From NCBI RefSeq assembly GCF_030369635.1, contig NZ_CP128474.1, forward strand, positions 2,418,001 through 2,482,000: a stretch of DNA of 64,000 nucleotides, given 5' to 3'. This DNA comes from Microbacterium arborescens. Lineage in GTDB: Bacteria > Actinomycetota > Actinomycetes > Actinomycetales > Microbacteriaceae. Positions 25,719 through 34,519 of the stretch are shown one piece after another (positions within the stretch are counted from its first letter, which is position 1; the number at the start of each line of letters is the position of its first letter). The position numbers and the translations under genes are program-made. Below the pieces are notes generated by a model that had not been told where the DNA came from, ran no database searches, and saw only the letters and a program-made list of their open reading frames with translations.

Positions 25719-25759
25719 CGATTTCTCCCTCTTCCGTACCAACCACGAAAGGAACCCCG

Positions 25760-26494
25760 ATGGCAAAGCAGTCCATCTTCGGTCGCATCTCGACGCTCAT
25801 GAAGGCGAACATCAACGCCCTTCTCGACCAGGCCGAGGACCCGCAGAAGATGCTCGACCAGCTCGTGCGGGATTACACCAACTCGATCGCCGACGCGGAG
25901 TCGGCGATCGCCGAGACGATCGGCAACCTGCGTCTGCTCGAGCGCGACCACCAGGAGGACGTCCAGGCGGCCGCCGAGTGGGGCAACAAGGCCCTCGCGG
26001 CCAGCCGCAAGGCCGACGAGCTGCGCGCGGTGGGCAACACCGCCGACGCCGACAAGTTCGACAACCTCGCCAAGGTCGCGCTGCAGCGTCAGATCAGCGA
26101 GGAGAACGAGGCCCGCACGATCGCGCCGACCATCGCGACTCAGACCGAGGTGGTCGAGAAGCTGAAGGACGGCCTGAACGGCATGAAGGTCAAGCTCGAC
26201 CAGCTCCGCGCGAAGCGCTCCGAGCTGCTCGCGCGCGCCAAGACGGCGGAGGCGCAGAACCGCGTCCACGACGCCGTCAAGTCGATCGACGTGCTCGACC
26301 CCACCAGCGAGCTCGGGCGCTTCGAGGACAAGGTCCGCCGCCAGGAGGCACTCGCCGCCGGCAAGCAGGAGCTCGCCGCGTCGAGCCTCGACGCACAGTT
26401 CGAGAGCCTCGAAGACGTGGGCCAGCTCACCGAGGTCGAAGCTCGGCTCGCCGCGCTGAAGACGGGCGGGGCCGCCGGCGCCATCGAGCGCTGA
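25760..26494 (+). CDS. pspA: PspA/IM30-family membrane-stress protein
   Basis: 244 residues with AAAGGA before the ATG. Coiled-coil throughout, starting with the amphipathic helix KQSIFGRISTLMKANINAL, then EDPQKMLDQLVRDY as in PspA/Vipp1. Members form ESCRT-III-like assemblies on stressed membranes. It follows the TPM gene, likely as an operon, and ends before a strong hairpin. Confidence 0.92.
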   Translation: MAKQSIFGRISTLMKANINALLDQAEDPQKMLDQLVRDYTNSIADAESAIAETIGNLRLLERDHQEDVQAAAEWGNKALAASRKADELRAVGNTADADKFDNLAKVALQRQISEENEARTIAPTIATQTEVVEKLKDGLNGMKVKLDQLRAKRSELLARAKTAEAQNRVHDAVKSIDVLDPTSELGRFEDKVRRQEALAAGKQELAASSLDAQFESLEDVGQLTEVEARLAALKTGGAAGAIER

Positions 26495-26502
26495 TGCCCG
26501 AT

Positions 26503-26540
26503 GTCGACGCCCGGGCCGGCGCCACCGCCCGGGCGTCGAC
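26503..26540 (+). terminator. Terminator after pspA
   Basis: A perfect 14-bp stem (GTCGACGCCCGGGC and its complement) with a 10-base loop lies eight bases after the pspA stop. Confidence 0.8.
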
Positions 26541-26575
26541 AATCGATTCCCGCACCCCGAACAGAGGATGACGTC

Positions 26576-27424
26576 ATGACCCGATTCATCGTGGTCCCGC
26601 AGTGGCAGGGCTCGCCGTCGGCTCGATCGATGACCCTCATCGACGGCGCCGAGGCGATCGCCGGCGACCTGCCGCGCAGCGCGACGGTGCGGGTCGAGGT
26701 CCCCGTCGAGGCCGGTGAGGCCCTCGGCAGCGGCATCCGGCGGTTCAGCTCGCTTCAGCGCACACGAGACCTGGTGATGGCGGCACTCGGCGACGCCGAC
26801 AGCCCTGCGGACGGCACGAGCGGCACCGGACCGACCGGGCACACGGTGGTCGTGGGCGGCGACTGCGGAGTGGCTGTGCCCGCGATCGCACACGCGGCCG
26901 CGCTGCATCCCGATATGGCCGTGGTCTGGTTCGACGCCCACGCCGATCTGCACTCCCCCGAGTCGTCACCGTCCGGCGCGTTCGCAGGCATGGCACTGCG
27001 CGCCGTGTTCGAGGCGAGCCCGCTGTCACCGGATGCTGCGGTGCCCGCCGAGCGGGTCGTTTTGGCGGGAGCCCGGGAGTTCGACGATCCCGAGATCGAT
27101 GTGGTGCGGGCCTCGGGGCTCACGCATCTGGGCGTCGACGATCTCGCGGATCCCGCGCGCCTGGCCGATGCGGTCGCCGCCACCGGCGCGGGCTCGGTGT
27201 ACCTCCACGTCGACCTCGATGTCCTCGACCCCGCAGCGATCACCGGTGTGAGCGCAGCCGTCCCGTTCGGACTCGACCTCCCGACGCTCACGAACGCCAT
27301 CGGCATCCTGCGCGGGCGGTTCCCGCTCGCGGGAGCATCCGTCTCCGGCTTCGCTCCACCGCACCCCGAGGCGGTCGTAGAAGACATGGGTTCCGTGCTG
27401 CGGGTCGTCGGGGCCCTCGCGTGA
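26576..27424 (+). CDS. Arginase/agmatinase-family protein
   Basis: 282 residues from ATG 26576 (AGAGGA upstream). The ureohydrolase metal motifs are mostly present: FDAHADLH and HVDLDVLDPAA. The first motif reads VGGDCGVAV, with Cys where arginase and agmatinase have His (GGDH), so metal occupancy or substrate may differ. The stop overlaps the next gene (GTGA). Substrate is unknown. Confidence 0.8.
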   Translation: MTRFIVVPQWQGSPSARSMTLIDGAEAIAGDLPRSATVRVEVPVEAGEALGSGIRRFSSLQRTRDLVMAALGDADSPADGTSGTGPTGHTVVVGGDCGVAVPAIAHAAALHPDMAVVWFDAHADLHSPESSPSGAFAGMALRAVFEASPLSPDAAVPAERVVLAGAREFDDPEIDVVRASGLTHLGVDDLADPARLADAVAATGAGSVYLHVDLDVLDPAAITGVSAAVPFGLDLPTLTNAIGILRGRFPLAGASVSGFAPPHPEAVVEDMGSVLRVVGALA

Positions 27425-27885
27425 GCGCGGTGCGCACGCCGCCCGCCGGATGGCGTCAGCGCGCCGACGAGGCGGTCGCTCGCGGAGCCGCGCTCGACCG
27501 CGTCATCCCCCGCGTGCTGCTCGACTCCCCCATCAGCGAGCTCGGAGCCCGCGCCGGCACCGCCTTCGGATTCGTGTGGGGCGCGCTATGGTCGACCGGC
27601 CGCATCGAGCGCCGTCACGGGCTGTGGGTCTTCCGCGGTATGCCGGCCTGGACGTTCGGCCGCGGCGGCGTCTGCGTGGGCTCGTGCTTCCTGACCGGCG
27701 ACCGCGAGCCGAGCGAGCGGATCCTCGCGCATGAGGCCGTACACGCTCGGCAGTGGCGGCGCTACGGGCTGCTCATGCCTCTGCTGTACCTGATCGCGGG
27801 CCGCGATCCCCTGCGGAACCGGTTCGAGATCGACGCGGGGCTCGCCGACGGCAACTACATTCCGCGTCGCGCCGAGGCCCGCTGA
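27421..27885 (+). CDS. Uncharacterised protein with HExxH-type motif
   Basis: 154 residues from GTG, overlapping the arginase-family gene. The core reads GMPAWTFGRGGVCVG, FLTG, then ILAHEAVHARQWRRYG. HEAVH fits a zinc-peptidase HExxH motif, and MPLLYLIAG gives one short hydrophobic stretch. Proteins of this kind are sometimes labelled Fe-S oxidoreductase, but no Cys cluster is present. Function unknown. Confidence 0.65.
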   Translation: MSAVRTPPAGWRQRADEAVARGAALDRVIPRVLLDSPISELGARAGTAFGFVWGALWSTGRIERRHGLWVFRGMPAWTFGRGGVCVGSCFLTGDREPSERILAHEAVHARQWRRYGLLMPLLYLIAGRDPLRNRFEIDAGLADGNYIPRRAEAR

Positions 27886-27891
27886 CCTAGC

Positions 27892-28353
27892 TCAGCGGGC
27901 GGTCGCGAGGCCGAAGCGCTCGGGCGTGTGGATCGACTCGGCGGCCATGCCGCAGCGCGAGGTCAGGTGATCGACGATGTCGACGGTGCCGAGGAACCCG
28001 CCCAGCAGGTGCACGCGCGTCGCCCGCGCGGCATCGGTGCAGAGCATCTCGTCGGCCCAGGCCGTGACGGCGCGCGACAGCGCCTCACCCGGCGCACAGC
28101 CGCGACCGGAACCCGGCGCACCGGTGCGGCGGGAACGATCGAGCCACGTCACCACCATGCGGGCCGGCGCCGAGACGGTGCCGATCCATGCGGCGTCGGG
28201 AACCTCGATGAAGACCCGTCCGGTGGAGCACAGCGGCAGGGTCGCGAGCAGTGCCTCGAGCTCGGCGAGCGAGTGCTCGTCGGCCGTGACCAGGTGCTGC
28301 ACCCGGACGTGCTTCGACGCACGGCAGGCGGCGGCACTGTGGAGCTCGGACAT
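27892..28353 (-). CDS. SIP-domain (siderophore-interacting protein-like) protein
   Basis: 153 residues. The part HVRVQHLVTADEHSLAELEA, then GRVFIEVPD, and a late ATRVHLLGGFLGT resemble the C-terminal half (NAD-binding part) of siderophore-interacting ferric reductases. The N-terminal flavin barrel is missing. An iron box just upstream supports a role in iron metabolism. It may be a partner or a reduced form of such reductases. Confidence 0.65.
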   Translation of the reverse strand: MSELHSAAACRASKHVRVQHLVTADEHSLAELEALLATLPLCSTGRVFIEVPDAAWIGTVSAPARMVVTWLDRSRRTGAPGSGRGCAPGEALSRAVTAWADEMLCTDAARATRVHLLGGFLGTVDIVDHLTSRCGMAAESIHTPERFGLATAR

Positions 28354-28377
28354 GATGAGTCCACTATACCCGCGGTG

Positions 28378-28394
28378 TAGGCATGCCTTACCTA
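28378..28394 (-). promoter_or_regulatory. DtxR/IdeR-type iron box
   Basis: On the minus strand TAGGTAAGGCATGCCTA matches the DtxR consensus TAGGTWAGSCTWACCTA at most positions. It lies 25 bases before the start of the SIP-domain gene, where a repressor would block transcription under iron sufficiency. Confidence 0.65.
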
Positions 28395-28426
28395 CCTAGC
28401 CGAATCCGGACGACTCCCCGGAGTTC

Positions 28427-29149
28427 TCACAGCAGGATGATGCGGCGCAGCTCATCCAGCTCGTCGTCGCCGAGTCCGTGCGACCGAAGGTACTCGGCCG
28501 GTGAACCGAATCGCTCGCGCAGATCCGCCAGCAGCGCGCGCATGACGGGGGCTGGCGAGCGCGTGGCCAGATCGACCAGCTGCGGGGCGTCGGGATGGTG
28601 TGCCCGGAGATACGCGAGGATCGGCGCGTTGCGCTCGGCCGGCAGCAGTGTCTCCGTGCGCGCGTAGTCGTCGACGACGGCATCCTCGTCCACTCCCGCC
28701 GCCGCGAGGATCATCGCGATCGTCACGCCCGTGCGGTCCTTGCCGATCGTGCAGTGGACGAGCACCGGCTGATCGGCGATGACACCGCGCACCACCTCGA
28801 GCACCCGCGGCGCCGACTCGTCGACCAGCGATCGGTACATCGACTCGAGCGACATGTCGGCGCGGAACAGCGAGGCGACCGATCCCAGGAACAGCGGAAC
28901 GCGTTGCGTCCGAATAGGCAGGTCTCCCAGGACCGTGGGCTCGGAGCGCACCTCGTCGTCGTCGCGCAGGTCGATGATGCGCCGCAGCCCGAGCTCGCCG
29001 AGAGCACGCCGACCGTCGTCGTCGACGCGGAACAGGTTGCCCGACCGGTAGAGGACGCCCGACCGCGTCGAGGTGCTGCCCGCCCGCAGGCCGCCGGTGT
29101 CGCGGAAGTTCAGGGCGCCCGGCACCGACAGCGATGCCGCGCCGCTCAT
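28427..29149 (-). CDS. Tyrosine phosphatase, MptpB-like
   Basis: 240 residues. The N-terminal LNFRDTGGLRAG, the IIDLRDDDE strand and the active-site loop VHCTIGKDRTGV (C-x5-R) define the DUF/Y_phosphatase3 group that includes mycobacterial PtpB. It hydrolyses phosphotyrosine or phosphoinositides in relatives. There is no signal peptide. The start overlaps the stop of the AhpD-like gene (ATGA). Confidence 0.88.
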   Translation of the reverse strand: MSGAASLSVPGALNFRDTGGLRAGSTSTRSGVLYRSGNLFRVDDDGRRALGELGLRRIIDLRDDDEVRSEPTVLGDLPIRTQRVPLFLGSVASLFRADMSLESMYRSLVDESAPRVLEVVRGVIADQPVLVHCTIGKDRTGVTIAMILAAAGVDEDAVVDDYARTETLLPAERNAPILAYLRAHHPDAPQLVDLATRSPAPVMRALLADLRERFGSPAEYLRSHGLGDDELDELRRIILL

Positions 29150-29622
29150 CGGTCGGAACGCGGGAGCGGCGGCACCGGGTACCGCCCCGCGATCGTCAGG
29201 CGATTGAACGCGTTGATCGAGATGAACAGCCAGCTCAGCGCGACGTACTCCGCCTCGGAGAACACCCCGCCGACGCGGTCGTAGAGCTCGTCCGAGACTC
29301 CGTCATCGGCGATGTTCACGTAGGCCTCGGCGAGCTCGAGCGCCGTGCGCTCCCGCTCGTCGAAGACCCCCGACTCGCGCCAGGTGGCGAGCTGGGCGAC
29401 CTCGTCGGCCGTCACGCCGGCGGCGACCGCTCGCCCGACGTGCACACGGACGCAGTATGCACAGCCGTTGAGCTGCGAGCTGTGCACCAGAGCAAGCTCC
29501 TTCAGGCGCTCGCCGATGCCGGCATCCTGGGCGATGGTTCCCACCGTGCGCGCGAAAGCGTCGAGCGCGTCGTAAGCCGGACGAGCCGCCTTGGCGAGGT
29601 GGATGCGCCGCTCGGGGGTCAT
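29146..29622 (-). CDS. Carboxymuconolactone decarboxylase / AhpD-like protein
   Basis: 158 residues. The CMD core ALVHSSQLNGCAYCVRVHVG carries the CxxC-x3-H redox motif of AhpD-type peroxidase partners. The start lies in MTPERRIHLAKAARPAYDAL. It is upstream of and overlaps the phosphatase gene, so the two are co-translated. Confidence 0.88.
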   Translation of the reverse strand: MTPERRIHLAKAARPAYDALDAFARTVGTIAQDAGIGERLKELALVHSSQLNGCAYCVRVHVGRAVAAGVTADEVAQLATWRESGVFDERERTALELAEAYVNIADDGVSDELYDRVGGVFSEAEYVALSWLFISINAFNRLTIAGRYPVPPLPRSDR

Positions 29623-29691
29623 GCGTCAACCCTACCCACCGACCTCCGGCGCCGCGCGAGAATGGACCCGTCCCCAATGCGAAGGATCACC

Positions 29692-30624
29692 GTGCACGAC
29701 GACACGTTCGACGAGTTCTCGTTCCTGCCCGTTCAAGCCGCCGAAGCGGGTGTGCCGACGCCCGCGGCCGAGCGGCTGTTCACTTTCGCACCCGATGGGC
29801 GCCCCATCAGTGCGCTGCAACTCGGCGCGGGCGACCCCGAGTTCACGCTCCTTCACGGCGCCGGTCTGAATGCGCACACCTGGGATCGCACGATCCTCAG
29901 CCTCGGGCGCCCCGCACTGGCGTTCGACCTGCCCGGGCACGGCGACTCGGGTTGGCGCGACGACGCCGACTACACGGGACGGACCCTCGCGGCCGACATC
30001 GCCCCCGCGGTCGCGCAGTGGACGCACTCACCACAGGTCGTCGTCGGGCAGTCGCTCGGCGGACTGACGGCCGCGGCCCTCGCTGCGACGCATCCTGAGC
30101 TGGTGCGCTCCCTCGTGATCGTCGACATCGCACCCGGGCTCGACCCCGCCGGTGCGGCGTCGCAGATCCGGCGGTTCTTCGCCGGACCGACGAGCTGGGC
30201 CTCACGAGCGGAGATGGTCGAGCGGGCGCTGTCGTTCGGCCTCGGGGGCGACCGCGCGGCGGCGGAGCGCGGCGTGTACCTCAACTCGCGCGTGCGCGAC
30301 GACGGTCGCGTGGAGTGGAAGCACCACTTCGCCCGCATCGCCAACGGGCTCGCCGCCGACCCGGGCGCCGCGGCCGCGGCATCCGAGCGGCAGGATGCCC
30401 TGGCGCCGGCGCTCGCGGCATCCGGCTGGGACGACTTCGCGGCCGTGACGGCACCCATCACCCTGGTGCGCGGGACGCGGGGATATCTCACCGACGCCGA
30501 CGTCGCCGCCTTCGGCGACCGTGTGCCCGGGGCGCGGATCGTGACGGTGGAATCCGGGCACAACGTGCAGGAGGAGCTTCCGATCGAGCTCGCCCGCATC
30601 ATCCGCGACGCCACCACCGCCTGA
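29692..30624 (+). CDS. Alpha/beta hydrolase
   Basis: 310 residues from GTG 29692, chosen because GAAGGA lies five bases upstream; ATG at 29677 or 29662 lack such a site. It has LLHGAGLNAHTW, DLPGHGDSGW, the nucleophile VVGQSLGGLTA and a late VESGHNVQEE. No substrate can be named. Confidence 0.85.
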   Translation: MHDDTFDEFSFLPVQAAEAGVPTPAAERLFTFAPDGRPISALQLGAGDPEFTLLHGAGLNAHTWDRTILSLGRPALAFDLPGHGDSGWRDDADYTGRTLAADIAPAVAQWTHSPQVVVGQSLGGLTAAALAATHPELVRSLVIVDIAPGLDPAGAASQIRRFFAGPTSWASRAEMVERALSFGLGGDRAAAERGVYLNSRVRDDGRVEWKHHFARIANGLAADPGAAAAASERQDALAPALAASGWDDFAAVTAPITLVRGTRGYLTDADVAAFGDRVPGARIVTVESGHNVQEELPIELARIIRDATTA

Positions 30625-30677
30625 CCCCACTCGGGCGGGCTCGGGCCCACCCGGGGCCGGGCCGCGCCGGGCGACGT

Positions 30678-30975
30678 GCCGCCAACAGGCTGAGCCGCTG
30701 CGTGCCGGGCAGCGGCGCGCGAAAACAGCCGCTCAGCCTGTCGACGGGACACTGCGGGGCCGGGCCGCACACCGACCCGCCCGCGAAGGCTTGGTAGCGG
30801 GCGATGGGCCGCCGACAGGCTCAGTCGACGTCGCAGATGCCCAGGCACCGCAGGACGATAGCTCAGCCTGACGACGTCACGGGATGGGGCCTTCGGCCTG
30901 CGGAGACAGGGCCGGTCCGCTCTAACGCGGCGAGGTCCACCGGTGAGGCCGTGCCGCCAGCAGGCTCAGTCGTTC
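30678..30975. repeat. Array of short inverted repeats in a gene-free region
   Basis: The 560 bases between the hydrolase and the ABC operon hold no gene. A motif near CCGACAGGCTSAG appears at 30678, 30807 and 30953 on the plus strand and in reverse at about 30726 and 30861. Alternating copies can form hairpins, the first pair with an 11-bp stem ACAGGCTGAGC. This looks like a small intergenic repeat family. A shorter hairpin at 30633-30652 may end the hydrolase transcript. Confidence 0.65.
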
Positions 30976-31182
30976 TACCCCCGGGCTCCGCTGCCTGCTG
31001 ACCCCGCGCAGCCTGTGCGCGGCCCGCTCCCGATGGAATAGCAAGGCGCCGTGCGACGCTAGAGGTCGGCGAATGCGTCTCACGGTCGCGCCGGACCCTA
31101 GGCTGTATGCCGCACTGAGTTCGCGGATCCCGCATCGGACAGCAACGATGCCGCCGCCCTTGCGAAAGGAACCCTCCTCCAC

Positions 31183-32694
31183 ATGCTCCGCCGCACCACC
31201 GTGACCGCCGCCGCGCTGCTGGCCGCAGGCACGCTTCTCCTCGCCGGCTGCACCGGATCCACCGATCCGGCACCGTCCACCAGCGTCGGCGCCCCGAACC
31301 CTGACGCGAGCGTCAACATCCGCCTCGTGCTCGAACCGTCGAACCTCGACATCCGGCAGACGGCGGGCATCTCGCTCGATCAGACGCTCATCGACAACGT
31401 CTACCAAGGCCTCGTCGCCCGCACCGCGGAGGGCGAGATCGTCGACGCGCTCGCCAGCGCTCACGAGATCTCGGCAGACGGCCTGACCTACACCTTCACG
31501 TTGCGCGAGGGAGTCACCTTCCACGACGGCCAGGCCCTGACCCCGCAGGATGTCGTCTCGTCATTGACCACGCGGCAGGCCACTCCCGAGTGGGCGGACA
31601 GCGAACGACTCGCGAACGTGACCTCGGTCGCGGCTGACGGGCAGAAGATCATTCTGACTCTGTCGCAGCCCGATTCGTCACTGCTGTGGAATCTCACGGG
31701 CCGCGCGGGCATCATCCTCAAAGAGGGCGACACCGTCGACTACAACACCGCTGCCAATGGCACCGGCCCCTTCCGTCTCGCGAACTGGCGTCAGGGCGCC
31801 AGCCTGACACTCGAGCGCAACGACGCCTACTGGGGCGACGCGGCTCAGGTAGCCGACGTGACGTTCGACTTCATCCCCGACAACCAGGCCGCGATCAACG
31901 CGGCTCTGGCCGGCGAGATCGACGTCGTGGTCGGTTTCGACGCGAACCTCGCCGACCAGGTCGAGGGCGGCGGCGACTTCGTCGTCGAGACCGGCAGCGC
32001 GACGGACAAGAGCGTGCTCGCGATGAATTCCACCTCGGGGCCCCTGGCCGATGTCCGGGTGCGCGAAGCGATCCGAACCGCGATCGACCACGACGCCATC
32101 GTCGAGGCCGTCGGCGCAGGGCAGACACTGTACGGTCCGATCCCGGAGGCGGACCCCGGATACGAAGACCTGTCGGATGTCGTGTCGTACGACCCCGAGG
32201 CGGCCCGGGCACTGCTGAGCGAGGCCGGCGTCAGCGACCTCGCTCTGACTCTGACCATCCCGTCGGCCTACGGCACGACGCTCCCCCAGATCCTGGTCTC
32301 GAACTTCAATGACGTCGGGATCGACCTGAAGGTCAACCCCGTCGACTTCGGCACCTGGCTCAGCGACGTCTACACGAACAAGGACTACGAGCTCAGCGTC
32401 GTCAACCACGCAGAGCCGCGCGACTTCGAGAACTGGGCGAACCCCGACTACTACTTCACCTACGACAACGCCGAGGTGCAGGACCTGTACGCGCAGTCGC
32501 TGCTGGCAACGGACGAGCAGTCCGCGGACGACCTCCTGAAGAAGGCCGCGCGGATCGTGTCCGAGGATCACGCCGCCGATTGGCTCTACAACTGGGCTTC
32601 GGTGGTCGCGGTCGCCACGAACGTCTCGGGCATGCCCGTCGACAACGTGAACGCCCGCATCAACCTCGCCGAGATCGCCAAGAGCGACGGGTGA
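31183..32694 (+). CDS. ABC transporter substrate-binding lipoprotein, peptide/nickel type
   Basis: 503 residues with AAAGGA upstream. A signal peptide ends in LLLAGC, followed by the SBP_bac_5 fold: NIRLVLEPSNLDIRQ, DNVYQGLV, YTFTLREGVTFHDG and a late NTAANGTGPFRL. It captures oligopeptides or similar ligands outside the membrane. It is the first of five genes that all overlap by four bases. Confidence 0.9.
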   Translation: MLRRTTVTAAALLAAGTLLLAGCTGSTDPAPSTSVGAPNPDASVNIRLVLEPSNLDIRQTAGISLDQTLIDNVYQGLVARTAEGEIVDALASAHEISADGLTYTFTLREGVTFHDGQALTPQDVVSSLTTRQATPEWADSERLANVTSVAADGQKIILTLSQPDSSLLWNLTGRAGIILKEGDTVDYNTAANGTGPFRLANWRQGASLTLERNDAYWGDAAQVADVTFDFIPDNQAAINAALAGEIDVVVGFDANLADQVEGGGDFVVETGSATDKSVLAMNSTSGPLADVRVREAIRTAIDHDAIVEAVGAGQTLYGPIPEADPGYEDLSDVVSYDPEAARALLSEAGVSDLALTLTIPSAYGTTLPQILVSNFNDVGIDLKVNPVDFGTWLSDVYTNKDYELSVVNHAEPRDFENWANPDYYFTYDNAEVQDLYAQSLLATDEQSADDLLKKAARIVSEDHAADWLYNWASVVAVATNVSGMPVDNVNARINLAEIAKSDG

Positions 32695-33641
32695 TCCGCT
32701 ACGCGCTGACGCGACTGGCCCTGCTGCTGCTGGGTCTGGTCGTCGCCAGCGTGCTGATCTTCGTGACATTGCGGGTACTTCCCGGCGACGTCGCCCAGCA
32801 GATCGCCGGCACCAACTCCACCCCCGAGCAGGTCGCCGCGCTTCGTGAGCGGCTCGGCCTCGACGTGCCGCTGCCGACGCAGTACCTCGACTGGGTGTCC
32901 GGGCTGCTGCGCGGCGACCTCGGCGCCTCGCTGGTGACCGGCTCGCCCGTCGCGGCGGAGCTCGCGGCGAAAGCTCAGGTCACCGTGCCACTCGGACTGA
33001 TGTCGATGGTGGTGGCGCTGATCATCGCGCTTCCGTTCGGCGTCGTCGCGGCCTTCCGTCGCGGGCGCGTCGACGGCACGGCGCTCTCCTTCGGCGCGCA
33101 AGCGCTCGCCGCCGTGCCGGTCGTCTGGGCGGGGATGATGCTCGTCGTGGTGTTCGCGATCTGGCTCGGGTGGCTGCCCGCGCAGGGTTTCCCGCGCGAC
33201 GGCTGGCGCGACCCGGCGCGGGCCTTCGCCGCGCTGGTCCTGCCCGCGATCACGATCGGGGTCGTGGAGGGCGCGATGCTGATGCGGTTCGTCCGCAGTG
33301 CGACCCTGTCGGCGATGGGTCAGGACTTCGTCCGCACGGCCGCCGCGAAGGGCCTTACCCGCCGAGCGGCGCTGCTTCGTCATGGACTTCCGACGGTCGG
33401 GCTGTCGATCATCAGCGTCCTCGGCCTTCAAGTCGCGGGTATCGTCGTGGGCGCGGTCGTGATCGAGCAGCTGTTCACCCTGCCGGGCATCGGGCGCATG
33501 CTCGTCGCGGATGTCGGACTGCGCGATCTGCCGAAGGTTCAGGGCGAGCTCCTGGCCCTCACGGCGGTCGTCCTGGTCGTCGGGTTCGTCGTCGACCTCG
33601 TGCACCGCAGCCTGGATCCGAGACAGCGGGAGGCCGTATGA
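32691..33641 (+). CDS. ABC transporter permease, DppB/OppB type
   Basis: 316 residues from GTG 32691 (GTGA overlap with the substrate-binding gene). Six membrane segments; N-terminal RYALTRLALLLLGL, LRVLPGDVA and the EAA-like loop DFVRTAAAKGLTRRAAL are typical. Confidence 0.92.
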   Translation: MIRYALTRLALLLLGLVVASVLIFVTLRVLPGDVAQQIAGTNSTPEQVAALRERLGLDVPLPTQYLDWVSGLLRGDLGASLVTGSPVAAELAAKAQVTVPLGLMSMVVALIIALPFGVVAAFRRGRVDGTALSFGAQALAAVPVVWAGMMLVVVFAIWLGWLPAQGFPRDGWRDPARAFAALVLPAITIGVVEGAMLMRFVRSATLSAMGQDFVRTAAAKGLTRRAALLRHGLPTVGLSIISVLGLQVAGIVVGAVVIEQLFTLPGIGRMLVADVGLRDLPKVQGELLALTAVVLVVGFVVDLVHRSLDPRQREAV

Positions 33642-34519
33642 ACGCCCGGATGCCGTGGCTGCGCCGACTCTGGTCGCTTCCCGCCGGCCGCTTCGGACTC
33701 GTCGTCGTCGTCACCATCGGGGTCGTGGCCGCGGTGTCGCTCGTGTGGACCCCGTTCGACCCGCAGCGCGTCGACATCCCGGCGCGGTGGAGCCCGCCGA
33801 GCTGGCCGCATCTGCTCGGCACCGACGCCTCGGGCCGCGACATCCTCTCGCTGTTGATCGTGGGGGCGCGCACGACGGTCCTCGTCGCCGCCGGTGCCGG
33901 TGTCGTCGCGACGCTCATCGGTATCACGCTCGCCTGTCTCGGCGCGCTCACGGGCCGCTGGACCCGCGAGGTCGTCGCGGTACTCGTCGACATCCTGATC
34001 GCCTTCCCCGTGCTGTTGATCGCGATGATGATCTCGGCGGTGTGGGGTGGCTCGCTCTGGGTCGTCGTGATCTCCGTCGGCATCGGTTTCGGCGTCAACA
34101 TCGCGCGCGTCACACGGCCGGAGCTGCGCCGCACGCTGCACAGCGACTTCGTGCTCGCGGCGCGCGCCAACGGTCTGACGCCCGGGCAGATCGCGGTGCG
34201 TCATCTGCTGCCCAACGTCGCTCCGGTCTTCATCGTCCAGCTGTCGTGGGGCATGGCCGTCGCGGTGCTCGCCGAGGCGGGCCTGAGCTATCTCGGGTTC
34301 GGCGCTCCCCCGACGCAGCCGTCGTGGGGCCTGCTGCTGAGCGAGCTGCAGAACTATCTGACGGCACATCCCCTGAGCGTCGTGTGGCCGGGCCTGGCGA
34401 TCACCGTCACCGTGCTGGGTCTGAACCTCCTCGGCGACGGCCTGCGTGAGGCGACCGACCCGACGCTCGCCCGACGCCGATCGCCGGCTGCCTCGCACAC
34501 CCCGGCGGTGGTCGCATGA
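33638..34519 (+). CDS. ABC transporter permease, DppC/OppC type
   Basis: 293 residues (ATGA overlap). HLLGTDASGRDILSLLIVGA and the EAA loop DFVLAARANGLTPGQIAVRH, followed by GLSYLGFGAPPTQPSWG, mark this permease subfamily. It pairs with the DppB-type subunit. Confidence 0.92.
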   Translation: MNARMPWLRRLWSLPAGRFGLVVVVTIGVVAAVSLVWTPFDPQRVDIPARWSPPSWPHLLGTDASGRDILSLLIVGARTTVLVAAGAGVVATLIGITLACLGALTGRWTREVVAVLVDILIAFPVLLIAMMISAVWGGSLWVVVISVGIGFGVNIARVTRPELRRTLHSDFVLAARANGLTPGQIAVRHLLPNVAPVFIVQLSWGMAVAVLAEAGLSYLGFGAPPTQPSWGLLLSELQNYLTAHPLSVVWPGLAITVTVLGLNLLGDGLREATDPTLARRRSPAASHTPAVVA

